Source: Microbulbifer hydrolyticus
Lineage (GTDB): Bacteria > Pseudomonadota > Gammaproteobacteria > Pseudomonadales > Cellvibrionaceae
Direction of reading: 5' to 3'
Length of the DNA: 64,000 nt
NCBI RefSeq assembly: GCF_009931115.1
Contig: NZ_CP047491.1
Coordinates: 868,001-932,000 of the forward strand
The notes below the pieces were generated by a model. That model ran no database searches, was not told the DNA's origin, and worked only from the letters and a program-made list of their open reading frames with translations. Positions 45,046 through 54,541 of this stretch are shown piece by piece. Both the position numbers and the translations under genes were made by a program. Numbering within the stretch: the stretch's first letter is position 1; each line of letters starts with the position of its first letter.

Positions 45046-46421
45046 GCGTTACCTCCGACAGCGTGTGATTCCGGTAGATTGGTGAGACTGCCATCCGCCG
45101 CAGGTTCGTTGGTTTCAAACTCCTCGACGGTTACAGACTTGAGCGCCATCTGCTTCAGGGTGTGGATGTAGGCCCACATCAGAACGGCATACACGACGAG
45201 GTAGAGGCCGAGTGAAAGTCCAACGTTGGCCGGTGCCACCGGGGTGACGGCGTCAGCGGTTTTGAGGATGCCGGTCACCAGCCACGGCTGGCGTCCGACC
45301 TCGGTCACATACCAGCCCGCCAGCGTTGCCACCCAGCCGGAGAAGGTCATCGCCACCAGCAGTTTCAGAAAGCCGCGCGGCATCTGCGGCCTGCGCAACA
45401 GGTAGCAGCCGGCCCAGGCGGTGGCCAGCATCAGCAGGCCCACGCCGACCATGATGCGAAAGCCAAAAAACAGTGGTTTTACCGGTGGGTGGTCGTTTTC
45501 AAACGCGTTGAGCCCGCGTATTTCACCGTCGCTGTGATGGGTGAGGATCAGGCTCGCGAGTTTGGGAACGCCAAGGGCAAAGTGGTTGCTGCGGCTTTCC
45601 TCGTCCGGCACTGCGAACAGCAGCAGCGGCGCACCGCGTTCGGTTTCCCAGACCCCTTCCATCGCGGCAATCTTCTGCGGCTGGTGTTCAAAAGTATTGA
45701 GCCCGTGCAGGTCGCCCACAAATGCCTGCAACGGCGCCAGTACGGCGGCGAGAATCAGTGCGGTTTTGAGCGCGAGGCGGGGCGCCTGTTTTTCGTCGCC
45801 CTTGAGTATGCGATAGGCGGACAGGCCAGCGACAAAAAAGGAGGCGGTCAATCCCGAGGCCAGCAGCATGTGCGCGAGCCGGTAGGGGAATGAGGGATTG
45901 AAAATGACTTCCAGCCAGCTGGTGGCATGCACCACGCCATCGCGGATCTCATAGCCGGCCGGTGTCTGCATCCAGGAATTGAGTGCGAGGATCCAGAACG
46001 CGGAAAGTGTCGTGCCCACCGCCACCATCAATGCGGAAAAGGTGTGCACCTTGCTCGGTACCCGCTTGATGCCGAACAGCATGATGCCGAGAAATGTCGC
46101 CTCCAGGAAAAAAGCGGTGAGTACCTCATACCCCAGCAAGGGACCGGCGATATTGCCGACCTTTTCCATATAGCCCGGCCAGTTGGTGCCGAACTGGAAT
46201 GACATGGTGATACCGCTGACCACGCCCAGGGCAAACGTCAGTGCAAACACCTTTACCCAGAAGCGGTACGCGCGCATCCATACCGGGTTGCCGGTGAAAT
46301 CGAAGCGCAGTTTGAAAAAGAACAGAATCCAGCAAAGGGCGATGGTGATGGTGGGAAACAGAATGTGAAAGCTGATATTGGTGGCGAACTGGATCCGCGA
46401 CAGCATCAGAGTGTCCAGCAT
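45042..46421 (-). CDS. cydA: Cytochrome bd-type quinol oxidase subunit I (CIO type)
   Basis: A 459-residue subunit that binds hemes b558, b595 and d. It starts LDTLMLSRIQFATNISFHILFP with the b595/d His19-like ligand and has GWYVTEVGRQPW near the quinol site. The Q-loop is short, placing it with the cyanide-insensitive CioA branch. The gene follows the GbsR-like regulator by 82 bp on the same strand, so regulator, cydA and cydB probably form one unit. Confidence 0.94.
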   Translation of the reverse strand: MLDTLMLSRIQFATNISFHILFPTITIALCWILFFFKLRFDFTGNPVWMRAYRFWVKVFALTFALGVVSGITMSFQFGTNWPGYMEKVGNIAGPLLGYEVLTAFFLEATFLGIMLFGIKRVPSKVHTFSALMVAVGTTLSAFWILALNSWMQTPAGYEIRDGVVHATSWLEVIFNPSFPYRLAHMLLASGLTASFFVAGLSAYRILKGDEKQAPRLALKTALILAAVLAPLQAFVGDLHGLNTFEHQPQKIAAMEGVWETERGAPLLLFAVPDEESRSNHFALGVPKLASLILTHHSDGEIRGLNAFENDHPPVKPLFFGFRIMVGVGLLMLATAWAGCYLLRRPQMPRGFLKLLVAMTFSGWVATLAGWYVTEVGRQPWLVTGILKTADAVTPVAPANVGLSLGLYLVVYAVLMWAYIHTLKQMALKSVTVEEFETNEPAADGSLTNLPESHAVGGNA

Positions 46422-46503
46422 AGGTACCTCATTGGCAGGTCGCGGCCAAACGTGACCGCGGACGGGTTACAGCGGGTGCTCGGAACGTATTGTGGTTTTC
46501 CCC

Positions 46504-47058
46504 TTAGGTTTTGGTTTTTTTGGCTTTGCTGCCGGCTTTCAGGTCCAGCAGCTTGTTCAGTCCTGAGCCCAGCTTCATCAACTTGGCCAGGTCCTTGTGC
46601 TCGAGTTTGCTGAGGGTATTGGCGAACTGGTCGAGCATCTCCAGCAGGCTGTAGACCTCCTGGATACGTTCCTGAGCCTGGGCTTCCTGCTCATCGCGCG
46701 GATCGCTCAGCAGCAGCTGGCGCAGGAGTGTGAGGGTCGGGTCCAGCTCCCGCTTGCGGCGCTCTTCAAAGACAGTGCGCGCGAGGTCCCAGATGGAGCC
46801 CGCCGCGGTGAAGTAGTCCTTGCGGTCCCCGGGTTGGTGGTGCAACTCGATCAGGCGCCACGCCTGTAATTCTTTCAGCCCCATGCTTACATTGCCGCGG
46901 CTGATTCTCAGGGCCTCCGCCAGCTGGTCGGCATTCACCGGTTCCGGGTGAATCGTGAGCAGGGCAAACATCTGGCCCACGGTGCGGTTGAATCCCCAGC
47001 GGCTACCCATTTCGCCGAAGTGCAGTACAAAGGCCTGAGCCTGACTGGATAGTTTCAT
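46504..47058 (-). CDS. GbsR/MarR-family transcriptional regulator
   Basis: A 184-residue regulator: N-terminal LSSQAQAFVLHFGEMGSRWGFNRTVGQMFALL and winged helix NADQLAEALRISRGNVSMGLKELQAW, as in GbsR proteins. The C-terminal half is helical with a Lys-rich end. It is immediately upstream of cydAB on the same strand and has a perfect palindrome 13 bp before its start, so autoregulation and control of the bd oxidase are likely. The inducing signal is unknown. Confidence 0.88.
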   Translation of the reverse strand: MKLSSQAQAFVLHFGEMGSRWGFNRTVGQMFALLTIHPEPVNADQLAEALRISRGNVSMGLKELQAWRLIELHHQPGDRKDYFTAAGSIWDLARTVFEERRKRELDPTLTLLRQLLLSDPRDEQEAQAQERIQEVYSLLEMLDQFANTLSKLEHKDLAKLMKLGSGLNKLLDLKAGSKAKKTKT

Positions 47059-47070
47059 TTTCTTTATAAC

Positions 47071-47088
47071 TTTCAGAAATTTCTGAAA
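47071..47088. promoter_or_regulatory. Perfect 18-bp palindrome upstream of the GbsR/cydAB unit
   Basis: TTTCAGAAATTTCTGAAA is its own reverse complement and lies 12 bp ahead of the regulator start codon (47058). Probable operator of the GbsR/MarR protein. Confidence 0.65.
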
Positions 47089-47185
47089 ATTGTAAACTTC
47101 AATTGACCTGTGTCAAGGACCGGTGAGAAATCAGTGGCCGCTGAGGAGGAGAGGAGGTCGGTTTTGGCTGGGATACGGCGAGCGT

Positions 47186-48067
47186 TCAGATCGCCTGCAG
47201 GGCTCTTGCGTGCCAGTCATCGGGCACAATAAAACCACGGCTGACCTCGGTACCGCCGGCCATGGCCGCCACGCATATCGGACCGCGGTCACTGAGCATT
47301 CCTTGGAAATGCTCTGGTTGCAGCCCGGCCGGGCGGTCGGGGAGGGCGTTGCAGGGCGCGAGCCAGGCCTGTTTGGGCAGTTGCAGCCAGCGCCAGTCCC
47401 GGGAGGAAAAGGCGGTGCAGAACCTCTCGGTATCTGCCCACCAGAAATTGTCTGCGTCGGACGTTGCGTTGCTTTTTAGTACGGTGCTGTCCAGTGCGGT
47501 GAACAGCCGGCCCGGCACGCGAGTCCATTGCCGGTCGAGCTTTATTCCTGACTCCCGCAAGACCGCTTGCGCGGTTTCTGTATCGACGATGGGCAGCTGG
47601 TGCTCGGCCATTCGCGCCAGTTTGATATCCAGCCGGTCCCGCAACCCGGGCCCCACCCAATAATCATCGACATGAAGGTAGAACTTTACCGCTACCTCCC
47701 AGTGCTCCACCGCGCTATCTGGAATATGACGTACGACAAAGTCCAGTTCCCCCAGGGTTTTTCCGTGATCGCGAATCGGCAGGTTGTGGGCGAGAAGCAC
47801 GTAGTCCGGGTGGTGGTCGAAGATGAACTTCCAGAGGGATTCAAAGTAGGCGCCGAGACGGTGGTTCTGCAGTTGTTGCAACTGAAGGAGTAGTTGCGGC
47901 TCGAGCCGTGTCCGGGTCTGTGGGTCAGAAAAATACTGCCACAGTGGTGAGAGCCGGGATTCTGGCAGCCAGGGTAAGGATGCCTCTGGTGTTATATCCG
48001 GGCACTTGAGTGCCCAGACCAGGTTGTCCCAGTGGTTGGGGGTGGCAGAGGCGGTCGAGTCGATCAT
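47186..48067 (-). CDS. DUF1853 family protein
   Basis: A 293-residue soluble protein with the DUF1853 blocks LGAYFESLWKFIFDHHPDYVLLAHNLPI, GELDFVVRH and HWEVAVKFYLH. The GELDF...HWE-KFY pattern resembles a PD-(D/E)xK nuclease-like core, but activity has not been shown. Conserved in many gammaproteobacteria; function unknown. Single gene between the cyd regulator and the autotransporter. Confidence 0.85.
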   Translation of the reverse strand: MIDSTASATPNHWDNLVWALKCPDITPEASLPWLPESRLSPLWQYFSDPQTRTRLEPQLLLQLQQLQNHRLGAYFESLWKFIFDHHPDYVLLAHNLPIRDHGKTLGELDFVVRHIPDSAVEHWEVAVKFYLHVDDYWVGPGLRDRLDIKLARMAEHQLPIVDTETAQAVLRESGIKLDRQWTRVPGRLFTALDSTVLKSNATSDADNFWWADTERFCTAFSSRDWRWLQLPKQAWLAPCNALPDRPAGLQPEHFQGMLSDRGPICVAAMAGGTEVSRGFIVPDDWHARALQAI

Positions 48068-48106
48068 GTCGCCAGTATAGGGAAGCGGGCGTGGCGATGT
48101 AATCCG

Positions 48107-50443
48107 CTACCACTTAAAGCGAAAGCCAAGGGTCAGGCTCGTCTCGTAGCTATCCCCAAAATTTTCAAAGCTGGTCGCGTAATCCAATTCTCCGTAAACC
48201 GAGCAGCGGTCGCCACACTGGTCGTAGGTAAAGCCAACACCTACCTGCCCCCACCAGTCGTCGCGGGACTGATACAGTGAGGTGCCGGAGACTTTCACTT
48301 CTGTCTCATCGTCGAAGTAATACAACGTGTTGGCAATCGCGTAGAGGCCGATGCGTTCGAGCAATAGGTTACCGTACATATTGCGGTTGATCCGCTGGCT
48401 CACACGCTGCTCAAACGCGACACCCAGGCGGCCAAAACCGCCGTGATTATCGGTGTCTTTCAAGTGTGCGCCGAAAGGGTCCCGGTTATCGTCGATATCT
48501 TCCGCGTTGTATGCCAGCTGGAGCTGGGGAGTGAGGGAGTAAAAGTCGCACAGCTTGAAACTGTGCCCGCCTTCAACAGAAAAATTGAAGCCGACGGCAT
48601 CATTGCCGGTACCGAGATACCAGAGTTCGTGGGAGTACAGGTCTGAATCGAACCAGTTGAACTGGGCCTGTACGTCCACATAAGTGCTCTCACTGCCGTA
48701 CCAGGTCAAGGTGCTGCCGATACCCCAGTTGTCGGTGCGAATGTCACCGTGGCCAAAAAAGCTGTCCAGCTCTGTGCTGCCGTAGCCGTACTGGGCGAAC
48801 ACGCCGAATATCAGACGACCGCGATAAACGGCGGGGTCGAATGAAAAGTCCGCGCCTACCTGAATCTGGCCAAAATCCTGCTGCCACTGGGCATGGGCCG
48901 TCGATTCCTCCGGGGCGTTATCGCTGTACTCCGAGTTGCCTCGCACCCACAAGCCGCCACCATCAATGGCGCGTTCGATTGCGTTGCCGTAACAGCAAAT
49001 ACCGCGATCACGGTGGCTGGTGCCGGCCCAGAAACGGTTGCCTACGCGCTTTCGCAGCGTGGTTGGCCGGTTCATGCGGCGGATGGCCTGTGCATACGTT
49101 TCGTAAAGCACAGCGCCGGGCTGCCAGCGGGGAATCAGTTCGCCGCCGCCGTTAAAGGGATCTTCGAGCGTCGAGCGCAAATACCAGGTGCCATCATCCG
49201 GATCGTCCACACCGCCGCGATACAGGCTGTAACCGTAGGCCCCGCCCACGGTAGCCGGGCGCCCGTCATATCCCAGGTAGTCGCCACTCAGGATAAACGC
49301 TCGCCGGGGATTGTCGCCCTCGACCTGGATAATGGGAATGCCATCGCCTGTGGTGGCTGCGCCATCCCCATCCGCATTGAAGATACGCACGAACGTTCGT
49401 CCAGCGGCATCCCCTTCGATGCGCAGGAAATCTGTAGGAGCGTTGTCGCCTGCGAGTCGGGTATCCATCCACAGGCGCCCGTCGCGACCAAAGTAATCGC
49501 CAAATCGACCGTCAGGGTGACGTGTAATATCAAGGCGGTTGAATTTATTATTCTGCAACAGCAGGGTGCCCGCATTGTGCACGTCACCCGATATGGTCAT
49601 TTGGGGCCCTACTGGCTCCAGAATGCCACCAAATCGGATGTCCAGCCCCAGCAGCTGCTGGCCATTGCGTCCGCCGCCAACCTCCAGGCTGTTGGACATA
49701 CGCATCCGCGAGCTTCCATTGATGATGATCTGTTCCCAGTTACGTAGCAGTTCGCCATCCACCAGGTGATCCAACTTGAAACGAAGGGTGTCAATGAAAC
49801 CATCATCGGCGGTAAGGTCATCTCCCCCATCCAAAATGGCTTCGCCTTCGTAGGCATAGGCATCGATCTCGATATAGTCGGAGCCATCACCCATATAGAC
49901 TTCGTTGACAAGCCCTTCATCGAAGTAAAAGGTATCGTCTCCTGCCCCCATGTTCAGCGACCTGAATATAAAGCCGCCGTCGAGCAGCATGTAGTCTGCG
50001 CCGGTGCCGGTATTTAATTCGAAAATGAGGCCATCGTAGACTTCGATGTAATCATCGCCCGCACCGGTATCCAGGCCGCCACCCAGATAACCACCAATTT
50101 CTGAGTCCCGTATATCCATGATCACGGTATCGTTGCCATCGCCGGTAATCAGGTCGGTTTCTATTTTTGCGCCATTGATTTCGACCTGGTCATCTCCAGA
50201 GCCGGTATCCAGCGTGCCAATCGTTCCGCCATCCAGCGTGAGCGTATCGTCCCCTTCAAGACTGCTGACGTTGGCACCGGCGGCATCGTTATCTTCATCG
50301 CACAGAATCTGATCCGGGCCGGCGGTGCCGATGTTACCGGGTGTGCAGTCTGCGAGGGACGTGAGCGGCAGGAACAGCAGGAACGGCAGGACGACACCTG
50401 CCCACAGCCTCATGCGTCTGCCAGATGGCAACTCAGAATTCAT
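48107..50443 (-). CDS. Autotransporter with RTX-like repeats in its passenger
   Basis: A 778-residue type Va autotransporter: signal peptide (residues about 1-31), an Asp/Gly-rich passenger start (about 35-215) with several GDGNDT / GAGDDY / GTGADY / GDGSDY repeats, a beta-helix stretch (LEVGGGRNGQQLLGLDIRFG), and a C-terminal 12-strand barrel (about 500-778) ending LGFRFKW. The repeats resemble calcium-binding RTX nonapeptides but are irregular. The barrel would export the passenger to the surface. Its start overlaps the upstream OmpW-like gene by 11 bp, indicating coupling. Confidence 0.85.
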   Translation of the reverse strand: MNSELPSGRRMRLWAGVVLPFLLFLPLTSLADCTPGNIGTAGPDQILCDEDNDAAGANVSSLEGDDTLTLDGGTIGTLDTGSGDDQVEINGAKIETDLITGDGNDTVIMDIRDSEIGGYLGGGLDTGAGDDYIEVYDGLIFELNTGTGADYMLLDGGFIFRSLNMGAGDDTFYFDEGLVNEVYMGDGSDYIEIDAYAYEGEAILDGGDDLTADDGFIDTLRFKLDHLVDGELLRNWEQIIINGSSRMRMSNSLEVGGGRNGQQLLGLDIRFGGILEPVGPQMTISGDVHNAGTLLLQNNKFNRLDITRHPDGRFGDYFGRDGRLWMDTRLAGDNAPTDFLRIEGDAAGRTFVRIFNADGDGAATTGDGIPIIQVEGDNPRRAFILSGDYLGYDGRPATVGGAYGYSLYRGGVDDPDDGTWYLRSTLEDPFNGGGELIPRWQPGAVLYETYAQAIRRMNRPTTLRKRVGNRFWAGTSHRDRGICCYGNAIERAIDGGGLWVRGNSEYSDNAPEESTAHAQWQQDFGQIQVGADFSFDPAVYRGRLIFGVFAQYGYGSTELDSFFGHGDIRTDNWGIGSTLTWYGSESTYVDVQAQFNWFDSDLYSHELWYLGTGNDAVGFNFSVEGGHSFKLCDFYSLTPQLQLAYNAEDIDDNRDPFGAHLKDTDNHGGFGRLGVAFEQRVSQRINRNMYGNLLLERIGLYAIANTLYYFDDETEVKVSGTSLYQSRDDWWGQVGVGFTYDQCGDRCSVYGELDYATSFENFGDSYETSLTLGFRFKW

Positions 50444-51182
50444 AGGTCACGCCCAGATTCAGGGTCCAGGGGTTGGTTTCAAAGTCCGAGTAAAGGCGGT
50501 CGTATCCGGGTTCTGTTGGGTAAGTGATGACCCCGTCTGTGTCGGCGTCGGTATACATCACGGCGGCATTGATCAGCCAGGAACGAGCGATACCGCGCCC
50601 AAGGCGCCAGTCGATTCCCAGCTGCGCACTGGCACCCCAGGAGTGTCCCATACCGAATTTGGCGAGCCCGTTCGATAGCCCGCTACCCATCAGGTATCGC
50701 TGAAATTCCGGGTTCAATTCATCATCGTAAAAATCGGAGTAGTTTACGCCGATACCGAGGTAGGGTTGACCGAGGCAGTCCAGATCGGCCATGTACCAGT
50801 TCACGAACAGGTTGGCCGATGACATGGAGAAGCGGCCGAAGTAAATATTGTCACGCCCCGGGTAAGCGCGAAAGTTTTCCAGCCGCAGCGAGTGGTCGGC
50901 GTCGCCCACATAGAGCAACTCCAGACCTAGATAAGGCAGGGGCCGCCAGACACCGGAGACATTCCAGGTGGTATCGTCCTCGATATCCCATTTCGTCCGG
51001 TACAGGTCCCAATCCTGCAACAGGTAATATTTCAGGGAGGTGGCGTCATCATCGGGATAGACGAAGCTTGCGCCCAGGCGGACATAGAATCGTTTCAGGT
51101 CCACATCCGAGACAGGAATCTGCGCATTCGCAAATACTGGGAACAGAAACATCAGGATTGCGGCCAGCCTGAGCTTTTTCAT
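50433..51182 (-). CDS. OmpW-like outer-membrane protein
   Basis: A 249-residue protein with signal peptide (about residues 1-20, FANAQ) and an eight-stranded-barrel pattern ending LNLGVTYEF. OmpW-like features include WRPLPYLGLELLYVG and PYLGIGVNYSDFY. OmpW proteins form narrow hydrophobic channels. The first gene of a pair with the autotransporter, with an 11-bp overlap. Substrate and the reason for the pairing are not known. Confidence 0.8.
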   Translation of the reverse strand: MKKLRLAAILMFLFPVFANAQIPVSDVDLKRFYVRLGASFVYPDDDATSLKYYLLQDWDLYRTKWDIEDDTTWNVSGVWRPLPYLGLELLYVGDADHSLRLENFRAYPGRDNIYFGRFSMSSANLFVNWYMADLDCLGQPYLGIGVNYSDFYDDELNPEFQRYLMGSGLSNGLAKFGMGHSWGASAQLGIDWRLGRGIARSWLINAAVMYTDADTDGVITYPTEPGYDRLYSDFETNPWTLNLGVTYEF

Positions 51183-51446
51183 CGTTAACTCCGTTTAACA
51201 CCGATTGACTGCCGCGATACTGCTTATGGTTGAAATTTCGCGTTGGCGTGTCAAAAGCCTTGTGATGGCGCGGCAATTATTTAAATTGGAACTGCCGGGG
51301 AAAATCTGAAAACACCTGTAAAAATAGCATGGAGTGGGCATGTTGCAGGGCAAATACTGACTGCTTGATAGCGGCTGGTTTTTAGGATGGTAGAAAGGGC
51401 CCAGAAGGGCCCGTTGCCAATTAACCCGGTGCGATTAATACAGTCG

Positions 51447-53498
51447 TCAGCCCCGTTTTTTTCGAAAAAAGATAACAAGCAGCAATAGCAACATCAGGAT
51501 CGGACCGGCAGAACCACCACTGCTGCGGGGGTAGGCGCGGGAGCCATTGAAGGCCGGCTGGGCGCTGTCCTGTCGGTGATCCTGTATCGGTGCCGCTTCA
51601 CGATTCTGGCGCGCCGCTCTTTCCCTATCGACCCGCGCCTTGTTGTTGCGCTTGATGCCCTGTTGTTCAAATACCTGCTCCTCTACAACGACCAGTGAGG
51701 TGTAGGGCGTTACCAGGCCATGCTCCACGGCAAGGTCCACAATGGCATCTTCGCTGTCGGCATCGTGGCCCAGGTAATCCATTTTGTTCTGGATATCTTC
51801 GATGGTGGCGTATGCCCACAGACGTTCCAGCTCGGGATTGCGCGTATCGGTGGCAGGGAACTTGAGATCTGAGGTGTAGTGCACCTCGCGCTCGGAGACC
51901 TTGCCGTCGATGGTGAGTTTTGCTGCGCCGTCGCCCCAGTAATGTCCGAATACAATCAGCTGCTGACCGCGGTAGAGGGAGCCGATGCGCTGTGGTGTCA
52001 AATCGCGCACTTTGACCCCGGAAATCCTTACGTCGATATCGCGGTAAGACTCATGCCGCAATTTGTCTGCCGCCTGGACCAGCCGCCCGGAAATATCGTC
52101 GCTGTTGGAGATGGCCATGGCAAAACCGTTGGATACGCGAGCCATGCCATCCAGTAGTGGTCGGTTGGCGCTGTTCCCCATAACGAAAGTGAACAAACGT
52201 ATGTCGTGTTGCTCGAGCAGCTTGAGGAACGCCTTCTTCGCGGTTACCCCCACATTGGCCACGCCATCGGTTACCAGGATCACCGCACTGGGACGATCTG
52301 CATCCAGTTGCTCGTAGGCGGACTTGAGGCCGGCAAACAGGTTGGTGCCGCCACTGGGCTGCAGGGATTCAAGCTGCTGCAGGTAACGGTTTACATTGCT
52401 GTCGGTTACCGGAACAAAACCGCTCGTCAGATCCTGTGCCTGATCGTTAAACAGCACTATGCGAAAGCGGTCTGTTGGCGGTAGTTTGCCCAACCCCTTG
52501 CGTACTCCCTCGGCAAGGCTGTGATACTTCCCGGCCATGGATCCCGACATATCCAGTACAAAGGTCCAGTCCCTGCCCTGACTGGCCGTACCCAGGTCAT
52601 CGCCGGGTGTCAGTGTCAGCATGAATGTGCCTCGATCACTGCCCTCGGGGCGATAGGTCACCATATCGACTGCGCCCGGCAATCCCTGCTGGTGGCGCCA
52701 GTAAACAACGATGTCCTTGTCGAGCGTGAATGCACTGCCGGAAGTTGGTGGGGCTGGCTGTGCCTGTCCCTCTTCGTTAGTGACAACAGCGCTGCCCGCG
52801 GTATTCGCGAACGCCGCTTTCCATTCCTGTCCGGACTGTTGCTGTACTTGAGCCTGTGGATGTGCCGGCAACAGGAACTGATCGATGGGATAGGAAGAGC
52901 GCATGCTCAGGTTGAAACTGAACGCCTCCTGCACATGCTCCTGATAGGTGAAGAAGGCCATGCGCTCCTCGTCCACACCGCCTTCTTCCAGTGGATAGAC
53001 ATAGCGCCCTATACCCAGTTCGGCATGTACAGGCTGTATATACACCAGGCGGATACGCACCGTATCGTTGGGCTGCACCGGGTAGACGCGGCTATCGAAG
53101 CTGCGGTACTCGTCCTGCTCGGTCAGTGCCGTTCTTCTGCCCTGCGCTTTTTCCTGCTCGTACAGGGTGCGTGCCTGCTGCTTCGGCAGCACCTCGCCCG
53201 TCACCGCATTGCCGTCGATCCAGTAGGTGAACTCGCCTACCGATGCTTTCTCGGGGACGGGAAAACTGTAAACCGCTTCGAGCGCACGGTCGTTCGGGTT
53301 GTAAAAGGTCTGGTCTACTTCCGTGATGGCGTAGCCGTCGTCGATCACCACGTTCACGTGATGCTCCCTGATTTCCAGGGCGGGTAGCGAGCCGTCTGCG
53401 GGTGTCAGCAGGCCGGCAGCTGCCACAAGCTGGGGTGCGAGCGCTCCCAGCAGCAGACAGCTGAACCAGTGAATGGGCTTCTTCCATAATCGTTGCAT
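51447..53498 (-). CDS. VIT and VWA domain protein with GlyGly-CTERM-like anchor
   Basis: A 683-residue exported protein: signal peptide (about 1-28), VIT domain (about 30-160; EVDQTFYNPNDRALEAVYSFP), VWA domain (about 310-490) with MIDAS residues D316-x-S-x-S (LDMSGSM), GGTNL and TDGVANVG. The C-terminus has a GG (about 661-662), a hydrophobic segment and FRKKRG, the tripartite GlyGly-CTERM sorting form. Rhombosortase is encoded at 61.9-62.5 kb. It resembles the marine 'sortase target' VIT/VWA family, but with this different tail. ATG 53498 follows GGAGGAA; the open extension upstream is not coding. Confidence 0.87.
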   Translation of the reverse strand: MQRLWKKPIHWFSCLLLGALAPQLVAAAGLLTPADGSLPALEIREHHVNVVIDDGYAITEVDQTFYNPNDRALEAVYSFPVPEKASVGEFTYWIDGNAVTGEVLPKQQARTLYEQEKAQGRRTALTEQDEYRSFDSRVYPVQPNDTVRIRLVYIQPVHAELGIGRYVYPLEEGGVDEERMAFFTYQEHVQEAFSFNLSMRSSYPIDQFLLPAHPQAQVQQQSGQEWKAAFANTAGSAVVTNEEGQAQPAPPTSGSAFTLDKDIVVYWRHQQGLPGAVDMVTYRPEGSDRGTFMLTLTPGDDLGTASQGRDWTFVLDMSGSMAGKYHSLAEGVRKGLGKLPPTDRFRIVLFNDQAQDLTSGFVPVTDSNVNRYLQQLESLQPSGGTNLFAGLKSAYEQLDADRPSAVILVTDGVANVGVTAKKAFLKLLEQHDIRLFTFVMGNSANRPLLDGMARVSNGFAMAISNSDDISGRLVQAADKLRHESYRDIDVRISGVKVRDLTPQRIGSLYRGQQLIVFGHYWGDGAAKLTIDGKVSEREVHYTSDLKFPATDTRNPELERLWAYATIEDIQNKMDYLGHDADSEDAIVDLAVEHGLVTPYTSLVVVEEQVFEQQGIKRNNKARVDRERAARQNREAAPIQDHRQDSAQPAFNGSRAYPRSSGGSAGPILMLLLLLVIFFRKKRG

Positions 53499-53661
53499 TA
53501 TCGGTTCCTCCGGATGCCATCTTGGGCGGGAAAGAAAAACGCGCCGGGATCGCCCGGGCACCGGAGTATTTAGTGCTAGGGGCTCACAATAATCACCCGA
53601 AAACGGTAAAGTCGCGTTATATGGTTCCAAAAGTACTGAATAACGATACCTTGGTGATGTG

Positions 53662-54420
53662 ATGAGCCAGACACAGGCACTGATGAAGACGCTCAAGCGC
53701 GAGTTGAAGGCGAGGGGGGTGACTTATGCCGAGGTCGCAAAACGGCTGCAGTTGTCCGAAAGCAGCATCAAGCGCCTGCTCAGCGGTGACACTCTTTCTG
53801 TGGTTCGGCTAGAGAGCTTGTGCGAGATTGCCGGCATGGACTTCTCCGACCTGATACGCAAGACCAGCGAAGCCCGTCGCGGTATCACAACACTGACAGA
53901 GGAGCAGGAGCGCGAGGTTGCCGGCGACCCGCACCTGTTGTTGGTAACGGTGTGCGTCCTCAACCACTGGACTATCGAGCAGATACTGCAGACCTACGAG
54001 CTCAGCGAGCCGGCATGTACCCGGCTACTGGCCAGGCTTGACCGGCTGAAACTGATCGAGCTGCTGCCCCTTAACCGTTACCGGTTGATCGTCGCCAAGG
54101 AATTCCACTGGTTACCCGGTGGACCCATCCAGAAATTCTTTCGCAAAGAAGTGCAGCCGGACTTTCTCGATTCGAACTTTGCCGGCCCCGGCGAGAAAAT
54201 GATATTCCGCACCGGCATGCTTTCGCGCGCAGCCAATGCCGAGCTGATGAGGCGGATGGATCGGCTGCTGGAGCAGTTTCACGAACTGCATGACGCGGAT
54301 ACCAGCCTGGCACTGGATGAGCGTTTTGGGTCCAGCCTGATGGTGGCACTGCGACCGTGGGAGTTACAGCACTTCAGCCGGTTGCGGCGGCGGGATATGG
54401 AGAAAGTGTTTCCCGAGTAA
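53662..54420 (+). CDS. XRE-type helix-turn-helix regulator
   Basis: A 252-residue protein with an N-terminal XRE helix-turn-helix (LKRELKARGVTYAEVAKRLQLSESSIKRLLSGD, about 10-65). The C-terminal 170 residues include a second winged-helix-like part (NHWTIEQILQTYELSEPACTRLLARLDRLKLIELLP) and a helical domain I do not recognise. Divergent from the VIT/VWA gene with about 160 bp between starts, so may regulate it. ATG 53662 is preferred to the overlapping GTG. Confidence 0.82.
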   Translation: MSQTQALMKTLKRELKARGVTYAEVAKRLQLSESSIKRLLSGDTLSVVRLESLCEIAGMDFSDLIRKTSEARRGITTLTEEQEREVAGDPHLLLVTVCVLNHWTIEQILQTYELSEPACTRLLARLDRLKLIELLPLNRYRLIVAKEFHWLPGGPIQKFFRKEVQPDFLDSNFAGPGEKMIFRTGMLSRAANAELMRRMDRLLEQFHELHDADTSLALDERFGSSLMVALRPWELQHFSRLRRRDMEKVFPE

Positions 54421-54490
54421 GCGCTTCCGGATTGGCTTGCAAGTCTTTGTTGCCTCAGCCGTCGCGACTGTTGAGGAGGGGGAGAGGAGA

Positions 54491-54512
54491 GGGGAGGGCC
54501 TAAGCCCTCCCC
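54491..54512. terminator. Hairpin between convergent genes
   Basis: GGGGAGGGC and GCCCTCCCC pair around CTAA, between the XRE gene and the TonB receptor (tail to tail). No T tract on either side. Confidence 0.5.
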
Positions 54513-54541
54513 CGAATTGACCCCGCGTAGAATCCTACGGG

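Noticed and set aside
53499-53696. Upstream extension of the VIT/VWA protein
   Set aside because: A strong GGAGGAA ribosome site and a normal signal peptide start at ATG 53498; the extension covers the divergent promoter.
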